Part shown: piece by piece, positions 16,946-26,165 of the stretch
Numbering within the stretch: the stretch's first letter is position 1
Layout: each line of letters opens with the position of its first letter
The notes under the pieces: generated by a model
Database searches by the model: none
Told to the model about the DNA's origin: nothing
What the model saw: the letters and a program-made list of their open reading frames with translations, nothing else
Assembly (NCBI GenBank): GCA_001556125.1
Contig: LSIG01000165.1
Span: 1 to 64,000, forward strand
Length of the DNA: 64,000 nt
DNA from: Rhizobiales bacterium CCH10-E5
GTDB lineage: Bacteria > Pseudomonadota > Alphaproteobacteria > Rhizobiales > Beijerinckiaceae
Reading direction: 5' to 3'
Position numbers and translations under genes: made by a program

Positions 16946-17998
16946 TCAGTGCGGTCGCTTCAACCCCGCCGCCTCCAGCACCTTCACCATCACCCCTGAG
17001 AGCGGCTCCTCGCTTAGCGCGGCGATGGGCGTGAACCGCATCCCCGCCGGCGCCTGCGTCCTGGCCGGCGCGCTCGCCTTGAACACGGTGAGCTCCAGCG
17101 GGAAATGTGTGAAGACATGGCGCACCGGCGGCGCCAACTGCTCCCAGCGCGTCACCACCGGCGCGTCCTGCCACGCCCCGTCCAGCTCGTAATCGGCGCG
17201 CCACTCGCTGGTCGGCACCTCGGCCATGCCGCCGAGCAGGCCCTTGGGCGGGCGGGTGCGCAGCAGCAATGCGCCGTCCGCGCGCAGCAGCACGAAGGCC
17301 GCGCCTTTGCGGGTCACGCCCGCCTTCTTCGCCGCCTTGCGCGGGAAGCTCTCCTGCGTGCCCTCCGCTCGCGCCCGGCAGGGCTCGCGCCAGGGGCAGA
17401 GCCCGCAGGCGGGATTGCGCGGCGTGCAGATTGTGGCGCCGAGATCCATCAGCGCCTGCGCGAAATCGCCGGGCCGGTCCTGCGGCATCATCACCAGCAC
17501 GCGCTCGCGCACCAGCGGGCGGGCGCCGGGCAGGAGATCCTCGATCGCGAAAAGCCGGGTCATCACCCGCTCGACATTGCCGTCCACCGCTGCGGCCGGC
17601 CGGTCGAAGGCGATCGCCGCCACGGCGCCGGCCGTATAGGCGCCGATGCCGGGCAGGGCGCGCAGCCCCTCCTCGTTGTCGGGAAAGCGCCCGCCATGCT
17701 GGGCGACGACGGCGATGGCGCAGGCATGGAGGTTGCGGGCGCGGGAATAATAGCCGAGCCCGGCCCAGGCCTGCATCACCGCTTCCGACGGCGCCTCCGC
17801 CAGCGCCTGCACGGTGGGAAACCGCGCCATGAAGCGCTCGAAATAGGGCTTCACCGCCGTGACGGTGGTCTGCTGCAGCATGATCTCGGAGGCCCAGACC
17901 CGGTAGGGATCGGGCCTCTCGCCCGGGCCCGCGCGCCAGGGCAGGGCGCGGCGGTGGCGGTCGTACCAGGCGAGGAGATCGGCGGCGGCGGGGAACAT
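16946..17998 (-). CDS. mutY: A/G-specific adenine DNA glycosylase
   Basis: 350 residues from the ATG at 17998 (MFPAAADLLAWYDRHRRALPWR). The catalytic Glu is in ASEIMLQQTTV. The HhH region is LRALPGIGAYTAGAVAAIAF, followed by the catalytic Asp in VDGNVERV. The [4Fe-4S] ligands show the Cys-X6-Cys-X2-Cys-X5-Cys pattern (CTPRNPACGLCPWREPC). The C-terminal Nudix-like domain reads 8-oxoG. It removes adenine opposite 8-oxoG. It is normally next to dciA-dsbA-smc in this order; here it is about 4.9 kb away. Confidence 0.96.
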   Translation of the reverse strand: MFPAAADLLAWYDRHRRALPWRAGPGERPDPYRVWASEIMLQQTTVTAVKPYFERFMARFPTVQALAEAPSEAVMQAWAGLGYYSRARNLHACAIAVVAQHGGRFPDNEEGLRALPGIGAYTAGAVAAIAFDRPAAAVDGNVERVMTRLFAIEDLLPGARPLVRERVLVMMPQDRPGDFAQALMDLGATICTPRNPACGLCPWREPCRARAEGTQESFPRKAAKKAGVTRKGAAFVLLRADGALLLRTRPPKGLLGGMAEVPTSEWRADYELDGAWQDAPVVTRWEQLAPPVRHVFTHFPLELTVFKASAPARTQAPAGMRFTPIAALSEEPLSGVMVKVLEAAGLKRPH

Positions 17999-18044
17999 CG
18001 CCGCTCTATAGACGGTGGTGCGGACGCGGCAACGGTCGGCCGCC

Positions 18045-18443
18045 TCACGATCGCGTCGGCCGGTCGCGCCCGTGCTGCTCGGCCGTCTCGAGCGGTGACA
18101 GCCAGTGCTCGCGCCGGATCGTCCAGAGTTCGTAACGGGGTGTGATCTCGCTCGGCCCGCCATCCAGCGTCCCGAGCTTGATCTCGATCTCGTCGGACCC
18201 TTCGTCGAAGCAGAACAGCGAGGAGCCACATTGCGGGCAGAAGCGGTCGAGGCCGGCGCGGCTACGCCAGCCGCCCAATTCGCCCGACAGCGTCACCGCC
18301 CCGCGCGGCCAGATGCCGAAGAAGGAGAAGGCCGAGCCGGTGTCCTTGCGACAGGTTTCGCAATGGCAGAGGCCGGTCCGGACCGGCTCGCCGCGGATCT
18401 CGTAGCGAACCTGCCCGCATTTGCAGCCGCCCAGCCGTGTCAT
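18045..18443 (-). CDS. GFA family zinc-binding protein (glutathione-dependent formaldehyde-activating-like)
   Basis: 132 residues from the ATG at 18443, preceded by AGGAGG. The zinc ligands follow the GFA pattern: CKCG near the start, CHCETC about 20 residues later, then CPQCGS. The family is named after a glutathione-dependent formaldehyde-activating enzyme, but most members have unknown substrates. It follows the sensor kinase gene by 43 nt and precedes mutY by 46 nt on the same strand. Confidence 0.9.
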   Translation of the reverse strand: MTRLGGCKCGQVRYEIRGEPVRTGLCHCETCRKDTGSAFSFFGIWPRGAVTLSGELGGWRSRAGLDRFCPQCGSSLFCFDEGSDEIEIKLGTLDGGPSEITPRYELWTIRREHWLSPLETAEQHGRDRPTRS

Positions 18444-18486
18444 CGCAAACCTCCTCTGTCGTGGTGGCGCCGAGCGATCGGCCCTC

Positions 18487-19905
18487 TCAGGCCGGTTGCC
18501 TGGCGGCCTCTCGGCGAACACCGGCGACGGGCTCGGGTTCCGACGGGAGGGCCGATGGCGGTCGATGAAACTGCAGCGAGACCAGAGCCCCGCCCCCCGC
18601 GGCATCGCTGATGCCGACCTCGGCCTGGTGGGCTTCCGCGATACGCTTGACGATCGCGAGGCCGAGCCCGGTGCCGCCGAGATCGGACGCCGCCCCACGC
18701 CAGAAGCGCTTGAAAACGGTGTCGCGATGGACGGCCGGGATGCCCGGGCCATGGTCGCGCACGCTCAGGCGCCCCGTCTCCTCGACAGCCAGGGTCACCT
18801 CTGTTCCGGCGGGCGTGAACCGCAAGCCGTTATCGACGAGGTTGCGCAGGGCATGGGCGATCGCGTCGGCATCGCCCATCACGGGGCAGGCATCAGGCCC
18901 CTCATAGGCGATCTGCCGTCCAGCCGCGATCGCGATCGGAGCCATGTCGGCGACGACGCTGCGTGCGATGGCGGCAAGATCCGACTGCATGGCCGGATCG
19001 ACCACCAGCGTGTCCGCCTGGGCGGCCGACAGCATCTGCTCGACGAGCCGCGTCAGGCGCGCGACATCGTCGCGAAGCGGCTGCGCAGCGGGGAGCTCCG
19101 GCAATTGCGCGACGCGGGCGGAGAGCACGGCCAGCGGCGTGCGCAGCGCGTGAGCGGCCTCGGCGGTGAAGGCGCGCTCGGCCTCGAGCGCATCCTCGAG
19201 CCGTCCGAGGGCATCGTTGATGGCTTCGACCATGTCGAGGATCTCGGCCGGCAGTCCAGCGGTCGGCAGGCGCCGCGTCGTCGTGCCGTGGCCGGTCTCG
19301 CGGGCGGCCCGGGCGGCTTCGATCAGGGGGCGCAGCGACTGCCTGACGGTGACGATGTTGACCAGCACGAGACAGGCCGCGAAGGGCAGCAGCGCGACGA
19401 AGACATGGACGAACAGCTCGTCGAAGAAGACGAACAGCACGAGGCGCGACGGGTCGCCGACCGAGGCGAAGCCGATCCGCGCCGGTTTGCCGCCGACATC
19501 GACCTTCTGCGACCCGACGAGGACGGTGCGCCCCTCGTGCTGAACGGTCGACGAGCCGGCGTCGGAGGCAGCGACCGCGGCCCAGACCTCCGGTGGCACG
19601 AGCCCGGCATTGGCGGCATCGACGACCCGGCCGTCATGGTCGAGGATGCGGTAGGCATAGGCCTCGGGGTAGTCGCGGAAATCATGGATCAACCGCTCGC
19701 CGGGAGAAAACCGCAGCGTCCCGTCCGGCAGGCGCGACAGGGCGGTTTCCAGACGGCCGATCTGGCGGGAGATCTTCTCGCGCTGAAGCTCGTCGCGATC
19801 CAGGCTGTAATAGCCCGTCACCAGGGCGATGTTGACGATCGTCAGCAGCATGCTGCCCAGCACGAGCCTGCGCGTCAGCAGCGAGATCAGCGAATGCGGT
19901 CTCAT
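18487..19905 (-). CDS. Two-component sensor histidine kinase (TctE/QseC-like)
   Basis: 472 residues. Two membrane helices (about 12-32 and 168-188) flank a periplasmic sensor region of about 130 residues. HAMP is followed by the phosphoacceptor in AEAAHALRTPLAVL (His252). The ATPase domain shows the N box NLVDNGLRF, then DHGPGIP and GGTGLGLAIVKRIAEAH. It phosphorylates the regulator encoded just upstream (4-nt overlap). No transporter gene is adjacent, so the signal cannot be guessed. Confidence 0.93.
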   Translation of the reverse strand: MRPHSLISLLTRRLVLGSMLLTIVNIALVTGYYSLDRDELQREKISRQIGRLETALSRLPDGTLRFSPGERLIHDFRDYPEAYAYRILDHDGRVVDAANAGLVPPEVWAAVAASDAGSSTVQHEGRTVLVGSQKVDVGGKPARIGFASVGDPSRLVLFVFFDELFVHVFVALLPFAACLVLVNIVTVRQSLRPLIEAARAARETGHGTTTRRLPTAGLPAEILDMVEAINDALGRLEDALEAERAFTAEAAHALRTPLAVLSARVAQLPELPAAQPLRDDVARLTRLVEQMLSAAQADTLVVDPAMQSDLAAIARSVVADMAPIAIAAGRQIAYEGPDACPVMGDADAIAHALRNLVDNGLRFTPAGTEVTLAVEETGRLSVRDHGPGIPAVHRDTVFKRFWRGAASDLGGTGLGLAIVKRIAEAHQAEVGISDAAGGGALVSLQFHRPPSALPSEPEPVAGVRREAARQPA

Positions 19906-20579
19906 CGCGGTGCCTCCGTCAGCAGATAGCCGACGCCCCTCACCGTGTGCAGGACCACGCTGGCGCCCGCCTCGGTCAGGCTCCGGCGCAGGCGCGAGAC
20001 CGAGGCCTCCAGCGCATTGGGGCCCGGCGCCTCGTCGATCGTGTAGATCGCGGCCTCGATGGCGGGGCGGGGCACGACCTTGCCGCTGCGCCGCATCAGC
20101 ACTTCCAGGACATCGACCTCGCGCCGGGCGATCGCGAGCGGCTGCTCGCGGACCATCGCCATGCGGCTGATGGTGTCCAGCGCGATGTCGCCGCAGGTCA
20201 GTTGCCCGCCGAGCAGTCCGCCGGGGCGTCTCAGCAGGGCGCGGCAGCGCGCCGCGATCTCGGCTGGCGCCGCCGGCTTGCCGAGATAATCATCCGCACC
20301 GCGGTCGAGGCCGTCGATGCGCTGGTTCAGGCCGGTCTGGGCCGTCACCACGAGGATAGGGATCGCAAGCCCCTCCGAACGCAGCTGCGCCAGCAGCGTC
20401 AGCCCGTCGCCATCCGGCAGGCCGAGATCGAGCACGATCACGTCTGGCGGCGCGACGGCCAGCAGTTCGCGCGCCTCGCTCACGGAGCGCGCGACATCGA
20501 CGCGGAAGCCCTCGCTCTCGAGGTGGCGGCTGGTCAGGTCGGCGAGGGCGCCGACATCTTCGATCAGCAGCAGCTTCAT
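19902..20579 (-). CDS. OmpR-family response regulator
   Basis: 225 residues. The receiver domain has the acidic pair Glu7-Asp8, phosphoacceptor Asp51 (VIVLDLGLPDGDG), Thr79 and Lys101 (DYLGKPAAP). A C-terminal winged helix ends SVSRLRRSLTEAGASVVLHTVRGVGYLL. Partner of the kinase that follows it. Diverges from the methyltransferase gene, with 66 nt between starts. Confidence 0.95.
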   Translation of the reverse strand: MKLLLIEDVGALADLTSRHLESEGFRVDVARSVSEARELLAVAPPDVIVLDLGLPDGDGLTLLAQLRSEGLAIPILVVTAQTGLNQRIDGLDRGADDYLGKPAAPAEIAARCRALLRRPGGLLGGQLTCGDIALDTISRMAMVREQPLAIARREVDVLEVLMRRSGKVVPRPAIEAAIYTIDEAPGPNALEASVSRLRRSLTEAGASVVLHTVRGVGYLLTEAPR

Positions 20580-20645
20580 TCATCAGGACTCCGTCAGGCA
20601 GCAGACCTAGCCCGGTTGAGTAACGCCACAATCGGGTTTTGCCTC

Positions 20646-21611
20646 ATGCACGGAATTGCCACCGCTCTTCTCAGCCATGTTCCGCTCGTCGCCTATCCCT
20701 ATCGCGGCGAGAATTGCGCCTGCAATCTCTGCGGCGGAACGGCCGCGACGGTGGTCTGCCGCTACGACCGGCGGCTCAAGCCGCTGACCACCGTCAGCTG
20801 CGACGGATGCGGTCTGATGAGAACCGATCCGATGCCGAGCGAGGAGGAACTCGGCCGCTATTACGCGTCGAGCTATCGCCTCGACTATCAGTTCGCGCGC
20901 AACGGCACGCCGCCGCGGCTCCATCTGAAACGCAGCCGGGCGGAGGCGACCGCGCGTTTCGCGCTGCTGGGAGACTATCTTGCACCCGGCTCGCGAATTC
21001 TCGATCTGGGCTCCGGTTCGGGCGAGTTCCTCGATATCCTGGCCAAAGCGGGACACCGGGCGACGGGTATCGAGCCGGGGCGGGATTTCGCTCGCTATGC
21101 CGGCGCGGCCTATGGTGCCGACGTCATCGAGTCCTCGTGGCAGGCCGCCGACCTGCCTGCCGCCTCCTTCGACCTGATCTCGGCCCAGCATGTGCTGGAG
21201 CATCTGCGCCAGCCCGTCGACGCACTCCGCCGCCTGGCGCACTGGCTGGCGCAGGACGGCTTTATCCATGTCGAGGTGCCGAATGCCGCCGCCACGCGGC
21301 ACGATCCGCTGCAGCAGTTCCACTTCGCCCATGTGCACCATTTTACGCCGGATACCCTCGTCGCGGCGGCAGAGCGGGCCGGTCTGGTGTATCACGCTGG
21401 TGGCTACCCCAGCCCCACGACGATGATCTTCCGCAAGCTCGCGCCGGGCGAGACGCCCGTCCGGCGAGCGCCGCCTCAGGCCAGGTCCCAACTCAGGCTC
21501 GGTACATTGTCACCGGGCCGCTATCTGCTGTCGGGGCGCTGGGCAATGAATGCCATCAACCGGGCCCGCCGGTTCCTGCAGGATTCGGGGCAGGCTTCCA
21601 CCGTGAGCTGA
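20646..21611 (+). CDS. Class I SAM-dependent methyltransferase
   Basis: 321 residues from the ATG at 20646. The N-terminal part holds two Cys pairs (CNLCGG; CDGCG) that may bind zinc, as in C-methyltransferases acting on sugars. SAM-binding motif I is ILDLGSGSGEFLDIL, with GIEPG as the acidic strand and SAQHVLEHLRQPVDALR as motif III. HEVPN-like HVEVPN is present. Such proteins often modify surface polysaccharide sugars, but no sugar gene is adjacent. Substrate unknown. Confidence 0.85.
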   Translation: MHGIATALLSHVPLVAYPYRGENCACNLCGGTAATVVCRYDRRLKPLTTVSCDGCGLMRTDPMPSEEELGRYYASSYRLDYQFARNGTPPRLHLKRSRAEATARFALLGDYLAPGSRILDLGSGSGEFLDILAKAGHRATGIEPGRDFARYAGAAYGADVIESSWQAADLPAASFDLISAQHVLEHLRQPVDALRRLAHWLAQDGFIHVEVPNAAATRHDPLQQFHFAHVHHFTPDTLVAAAERAGLVYHAGGYPSPTTMIFRKLAPGETPVRRAPPQARSQLRLGTLSPGRYLLSGRWAMNAINRARRFLQDSGQASTVS

Positions 21612-21617
21612 CCGGTC

Positions 21618-22508
21618 TCAGACCTGCGGCGGCTTGAAGGTGTCGCAGGCCTGCATCGATCCGGTTCGGAAGCCGGTGTTGAACCAGCGCTGGCGCTGGG
21701 CCGAGGAGCCATGGGTAAAGGAGTCCGGCACCACCTGGCCGCGCGACGCCTGCTGCAGCTTGTCGTCGCCGATCGCGGCGGCGGTGCGCATCGCCTCCTC
21801 GATGTCGCCCTGGTCGATGCGCCCCATCGCCTGGATGTTGTGCGCCCAGACACCGGCGAAGCAGTCCGCCTGCAACTCGATGCGAACCGAGATCGCATTG
21901 GCCTCGCGCTGCGAGGAGCGCTCGCGCAGCTGGTTGGCCCTCGGCAGGATTCCGAGGAGGTTCTGGATGTGGTGGCCAACCTCGTGGCCGATAACATAGG
22001 CATAGGCAAAGTCGCCGCCGCCGCCGAGCCGGCGCTGCATCTCCTGGAAGAAGGAGAGGTCGAGATAGACGCGCTTGTCGGGCGGGCAGTAGAACGGCCC
22101 CATCGCCGACTGGGCGGTGCCGCAGGCCGAACTCGAGATCCGGTCGAAGATCACCAGCCGCGGCGGCTCGTAGCGCCGGTTAGCCTGCTGCGGCAGAAGC
22201 TTCGACCAGACGTCCTCGTTCTGCGCCAGAACGGCCGAGACAAAGCGGCCCATCTCGTCCTGGGGCGGTCCGGCCTGGCGGCGCGTCTCCTGCGTCGGCG
22301 CCTGGCGCCCGCCGATGCCGCCGATCAGCTCCGCCCCGCCGATCAGCAGCCGCGGGTCGATGCCGAGCGCCCAGCCGACGAGACCGAGCACCACCATGGT
22401 TCCGATGCCGAGTCCCCCGCGCCCGCCCGGCAGCCCGGCGAAGTCACCGCCACCGCTCCCGCGCCGGTCCTCGACATTCTCGGACTGGCGGTAGTCTTCC
22501 CACTGCAT
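21618..22508 (-). CDS. YpfJ-type neutral zinc metallopeptidase
   Basis: 296 residues. A Gly-rich N terminus precedes a membrane helix (GLGIGTMVVLGLVGWALGI). The protease domain has the zinc motif HEVGHH (residues 175-180) and the downstream ELQADCFAGVWAH with the third ligand. CGTAQSAMGPFYCPPDKRVYLDL is the family signature. Likely inner-membrane anchored and acting in the periplasm. Substrates unknown. Convergent with the methyltransferase gene. Confidence 0.92.
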   Translation of the reverse strand: MQWEDYRQSENVEDRRGSGGGDFAGLPGGRGGLGIGTMVVLGLVGWALGIDPRLLIGGAELIGGIGGRQAPTQETRRQAGPPQDEMGRFVSAVLAQNEDVWSKLLPQQANRRYEPPRLVIFDRISSSACGTAQSAMGPFYCPPDKRVYLDLSFFQEMQRRLGGGGDFAYAYVIGHEVGHHIQNLLGILPRANQLRERSSQREANAISVRIELQADCFAGVWAHNIQAMGRIDQGDIEEAMRTAAAIGDDKLQQASRGQVVPDSFTHGSSAQRQRWFNTGFRTGSMQACDTFKPPQV

Positions 22509-22600
22509 GGCGTCTTCCCCGTGAGCCTGCCGGCAATCTCTACGGAGAGCGCGCCGGACTCAAGCCAGCATCGAACCGCTGGAACGCTCCGCGGTTCCCC

Positions 22601-23605
22601 CTAATGATAGCCGCTGTCCGCCTTCACCTTGCCGCGGAAGGTCCAGTAGACGAAGGCGGTGTAGAACAGGATCATCGGCAGCAGGAAGGTCACCCCGATC
22701 AGCACGAAGACATGCGAGGAGGGCGCCGCCGCGACGTCCCAGATCGTCAGGTCCGGCGGCACCAAATAGGGGTAGTTCGACACAGCGAGCCCCAGGAAGC
22801 AGAGCACGAAGATCGCGATCGTCAGGGCAAACGGCGTGAATTCGTGCCGGCCGTGCAGCCGCCGCCAGGCGAGAAAGCCGCACAGCGCCGTCAGCACCGG
22901 GAGCGGCCAGAGCAGCGCCATGTTGCGCCAGGTGAACCAGCGCTCCGCGATGCGCGGATGCGCGTAGGGCGTCCAGAGCGAGACGATGAGCGCAAAGGCC
23001 AGAAGCCCGAGCAGCAGAACCTTCGCCTGCGAACGGGCGCGCTCCGCCACGCGCCCTTCCGTCTTGTAGATCAGCCAGGTCGCACCCAGCAGCGCATAGC
23101 CCACGACGACGCCCGCCCCGCACATCAGCGTAAACGGAGTGAACCAGTCGAAGGGGCCGCCGGCGAACTGCCGGTCGATCACGGTGATGCCCTGGATCAT
23201 CCCGCCGAGGATCAGCCCCTGCGCGAAGGCCGCTAGCGTCGAGCCGAGCCAGAAGGCGAGGTCCCAGACCCTGTGCTTGGGCTTGGCGACCCAGCGGAAC
23301 TCGAAGGCGACCCCTCGGAAGATCAGCGCCAGCAGCATCAGCGTCACCGGCAGATAGAAGGCCGGCATGATGATGGCGTAGGCTGTCGGGAAGGCGACCC
23401 AGAGCCCCCCGCCGCCCAGCACCAGCCAGGTCTCGTTGCCGTCCCAGAACGGCGCGACCGAGTTCATCATCTGGTCGCGCTCGCCCTCGTCCCGCGTCGT
23501 CGGGAACAGGATCGCGATGCCGAGGTCGAAGCCGTCGAGCACGACATAGAGCATCACCGCGGTGCCGATCAGGCCGGCCCAGATGACGGGGAGATACCAT
23601 TCCAT
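22601..23605 (-). CDS. cydB: Cytochrome bd-type ubiquinol oxidase subunit II
   Basis: 334 residues, about nine membrane helices. The N terminus WYLPVIWAGLIGTAVMLYVVLDGFDLG and the block PFWDGNETWLVLGGG are the CydB/CioB signatures. It pairs with subunit I encoded 13 nt upstream. The stop is followed by 92 nt without a CydX-like small gene. Confidence 0.95.
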   Translation of the reverse strand: MEWYLPVIWAGLIGTAVMLYVVLDGFDLGIAILFPTTRDEGERDQMMNSVAPFWDGNETWLVLGGGGLWVAFPTAYAIIMPAFYLPVTLMLLALIFRGVAFEFRWVAKPKHRVWDLAFWLGSTLAAFAQGLILGGMIQGITVIDRQFAGGPFDWFTPFTLMCGAGVVVGYALLGATWLIYKTEGRVAERARSQAKVLLLGLLAFALIVSLWTPYAHPRIAERWFTWRNMALLWPLPVLTALCGFLAWRRLHGRHEFTPFALTIAIFVLCFLGLAVSNYPYLVPPDLTIWDVAAAPSSHVFVLIGVTFLLPMILFYTAFVYWTFRGKVKADSGYH

Positions 23606-23618
23606 CGCGGGTCTCTCC

Positions 23619-25049
23619 TCAGCTCGCGGGCTGGATGCGGTCGTCGCCGGGTCGCCCGTCGCCGAACAGGTCCGAAGCCGGCGCCTGCGCCGCCTTGAGC
23701 GGCCGCTGCGAGGGCTGCTCCGGCGGGTCCTGGGTCGTGATCGCGTCCGGCCCCTTGTCGATCAGCCGGTTGATCAGCAGCACCCCGGCCGAGAAGACGA
23801 CGCAGTAGACGCAGACGAACAGCGCCAGCGAGATCGCAACCTGACCCGCCGTGACCGGCGAGATCGCGTCCTTGGAGCGCAGCACGCCGGTGGCGATCCA
23901 GGGCTGGCGCCCGACCTCGGTGACGAACCAGCCGGCGAGGATCGCCATGAAGCCGAGCGGCCAAGTGTATTGGGCGACCCAGAGCCAGCGCCGCTCCTCG
24001 AAGACCCGGCCCTTCCACCAGAGCCAGGCGCCCAGCCAGCCGAAGGCGATCATGAAGAAGCCGATGCCGACCATGATCCGGAACCCGAAGAAGGGAATCT
24101 TGACCGGTGGCCGGTCCGCCACGGCGAAGTCGTTCAGGCTCGGGAAGAGCGCGTCCATGCTGCCATGGGTGACGAGGCTGGCGAGACCGGGGATGGCGAT
24201 CTCGAAGCGGTTGACGCCCTTCTCCTCGTCCGGCCAGGCGAACAGCACCAGCGGCGCCGGCTTGGAGGAATCCCAATGCGCCTCGATCGCGGCGAGCTTG
24301 GCGGGCTGGTACTTGGCGGTGTCTTCGCCGTGGCGGTGGCCGATGACCGCCTGGAGCGGCGCCGTCAGCGCGATCATCAGGATCGCCATCCGCACCATGG
24401 TGCGCGCCGATTCGGTGCGGTGGCCGGCCAGCAGATGGCGCGCCCCCGTCGCCAGCACGACGAAGGCGGTGGTGAGATACGCCGCCGTCATCATGTGCAT
24501 GAAGCGCATCGGGAAGGTCGGGTTGAAGATGATCTGCAGCCAGTCGACCGGATAGGCAATGCCGTCGCGCATCTCGTGGCCGGTGGGATACTGCATCCAG
24601 CTGTTGGCGGAGAGGATCCAGAAGCCCGAGAGCGCCGTGCCGCCGGCAACGATGCAGGCCGAGAGGAAATGCAGCCAGGGCGGCACGCGCTTCCAGCCGA
24701 ACAGCATCACCCCGAGGAAGGAGGCTTCGAGGAAGAAGGCGGTCAGCACCTCATAGCCGATGATCGGGCCGATGACGTTGCCGACCACCTGCGAGAATCG
24801 GCTCCAGTTCGTGCCGAACTGATAAGAGAGCACGATGCCGGAGACCACGCCCATCGCGAAGGAGACGGCGAAGATCTTGGTCCAGAACCGCGCCAGGATG
24901 TGGAACTTGATGTCGCCGGTCTTCAGCCAGAGCCCGAGCAGCGTCGCGATATAGGCCGAGAGCCCGATCGTGAAGGCGGGGAAGACGATGTGGAAGGAGA
25001 CGGTGAAGGCGAACTGGATCCGCGAGAGCAGGAAGGCGTCGATGACCAT
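23619..25049 (-). CDS. cydA: Cytochrome bd-type ubiquinol oxidase subunit I, probably cyanide-insensitive (CioA) type
   Basis: 476 residues, multi-spanning. The haem-ligand histidine lies in FHIVFPAFTIGLSAY; the second ligand is in NPTFPMRFMHMMTAAYL. The quinol loop starts GHRHGEDTAKYQPAKLAAIEAHW. The stretch between the Q loop and IPFFGFRIMVGIGF lacks the long insertion of E. coli CydA. This short Q loop and the length near 480 point to the CioA type, a high-affinity oxidase that does not pump protons. No FNR/FixK box was seen in the 109 nt upstream. Confidence 0.93.
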   Translation of the reverse strand: MVIDAFLLSRIQFAFTVSFHIVFPAFTIGLSAYIATLLGLWLKTGDIKFHILARFWTKIFAVSFAMGVVSGIVLSYQFGTNWSRFSQVVGNVIGPIIGYEVLTAFFLEASFLGVMLFGWKRVPPWLHFLSACIVAGGTALSGFWILSANSWMQYPTGHEMRDGIAYPVDWLQIIFNPTFPMRFMHMMTAAYLTTAFVVLATGARHLLAGHRTESARTMVRMAILMIALTAPLQAVIGHRHGEDTAKYQPAKLAAIEAHWDSSKPAPLVLFAWPDEEKGVNRFEIAIPGLASLVTHGSMDALFPSLNDFAVADRPPVKIPFFGFRIMVGIGFFMIAFGWLGAWLWWKGRVFEERRWLWVAQYTWPLGFMAILAGWFVTEVGRQPWIATGVLRSKDAISPVTAGQVAISLALFVCVYCVVFSAGVLLINRLIDKGPDAITTQDPPEQPSQRPLKAAQAPASDLFGDGRPGDDRIQPAS

Positions 25050-25158
25050 GACCGTTCTCCGTCCGATTCCGCCGACACTCCACCACGGGAGGGGCGACGA
25101 TGCCAGCGCAGCTTAGGCCTTGTGCGTCGGCGCCGGATGAGGAATCGTCCAACCGTTC

Positions 25159-25974
25159 CTAGGACCCTTTGTCCAAGGCCGCCTTCAGCGCCCGCATGTC
25201 GCGCCAGGCCAGGCGCTTCTGCAGCGGCTGGCGCAGGAGATAGGCCGGGTGCAGCGTCGCCATGGCCGGGATGCGCCGCGTGCCGGTCTCATACTCCTGC
25301 CATTTGCCGCGCGAGGCCAGGATGCCGGAGAGCCCGAGCAGCCCCTGGGCGGAGGGGCCGCCGATGCAGAGCAGGATATCGGGGTCGGCGAGCTGGATCT
25401 GGCGCTGGATGAAGGGCAGGCAGATCGCGACCTCCTGCGGCGTCGGCGTGCGGTTGCCGGGCGGCCGCCAGGGCAGGAGATTGGCGATGTAGACGTCGTC
25501 CTTGCGGCTCAGCCCGATGGCGGCGAGCATCCGGTCGAGCAACTGGCCCGAGCGCCCGACGAAGGGCAGGCCGATGCGGTCCTCGTCGGCGCCCGGCGCC
25601 TCGCCGACGATCATGACTCGTCCGTTCGGGTTGCCGTCGGCGAAGACCAGGCTCTTGGCGGTCGCCTTCAGCGCGCAGCCCTCGAACCGCGCCAGCGCTT
25701 CCTTCAGCTCCTCCAGCGTCGCGGCCTCCTGCGCCAGGGCGCGCGCGCTCAGGGCTGCGTCGTCGGGGGCCGTCGCGGCGGCGGCGTTGGGGCGCACGGC
25801 CATTGCGGCCGGCTGGCCGCTACGCGGCGGCAGGACCGGCCGCGGCCGTGAGGGCTCGCTGACGATGGGCGCGGCGAAATGATCATGCGTCACCTCATCC
25901 AGCGCCTCGGTGATGCCCATGTCGGCATACCAGGCGACGAGCTCGGCAGGGTCGGGCGCGGCGGTCAGGGACAT
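25159..25974 (-). CDS. Uracil-DNA glycosylase, family 4 (Fe-S)
   Basis: 271 residues. A variable 95-residue N terminus precedes the catalytic core: MIVGEAPGADEDRIGLPFVGRSGQLLDRML, NLLPWRPPGNRTPTPQE, and ATLHPAYLLRQPLQKR near the end. Cysteines near GCALK and in VAICLPFIQ are likely Fe-S ligands of the family. Removes uracil from DNA. Divergent from the ETF-QO gene. Confidence 0.93.
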   Translation of the reverse strand: MSLTAAPDPAELVAWYADMGITEALDEVTHDHFAAPIVSEPSRPRPVLPPRSGQPAAMAVRPNAAAATAPDDAALSARALAQEAATLEELKEALARFEGCALKATAKSLVFADGNPNGRVMIVGEAPGADEDRIGLPFVGRSGQLLDRMLAAIGLSRKDDVYIANLLPWRPPGNRTPTPQEVAICLPFIQRQIQLADPDILLCIGGPSAQGLLGLSGILASRGKWQEYETGTRRIPAMATLHPAYLLRQPLQKRLAWRDMRALKAALDKGS

Positions 25975-26095
25975 CGCGCCTGTCTAGCACGCCGGCACCG
26001 CGCTTCGCGAGCCGCCGCGGTTGCAAATTGAACCGTGCGCTTGGATAGAGGGTTTCCAGTCTGTCGCCCACCTCGCCTTGTGGTGGGAGGGTAGA

Positions 26096-26113
26096 TAGTT
26101 TATATGTAAACTA
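26096..26113. promoter_or_regulatory. Perfect palindromic operator upstream of the ETF-QO gene
   Basis: TAGTTTA-TATG-TAAACTA, a perfect 7-bp inverted repeat. It is an AT-rich island in GC-rich DNA, 53 nt before the ETF-QO start. The form suits a TetR- or similar dimeric regulator of acyl-CoA oxidation. No candidate regulator gene is adjacent. Confidence 0.65.
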
Positions 26114-26165
26114 ATTGGCGTGAGGCCGGGTGCAGCCTGTTGGGCGCGGGCCTTCGGAGGGCGAG

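Noticed and set aside
22509..22600. CydX-like small gene after cydB
   Set aside because: Translation of the minus strand shows only very short frames and no single-helix protein.
23562..25412. Plus-strand frame of about 615 codons
   Set aside because: Antisense to cydA and the upstream gap, no recognisable domain.
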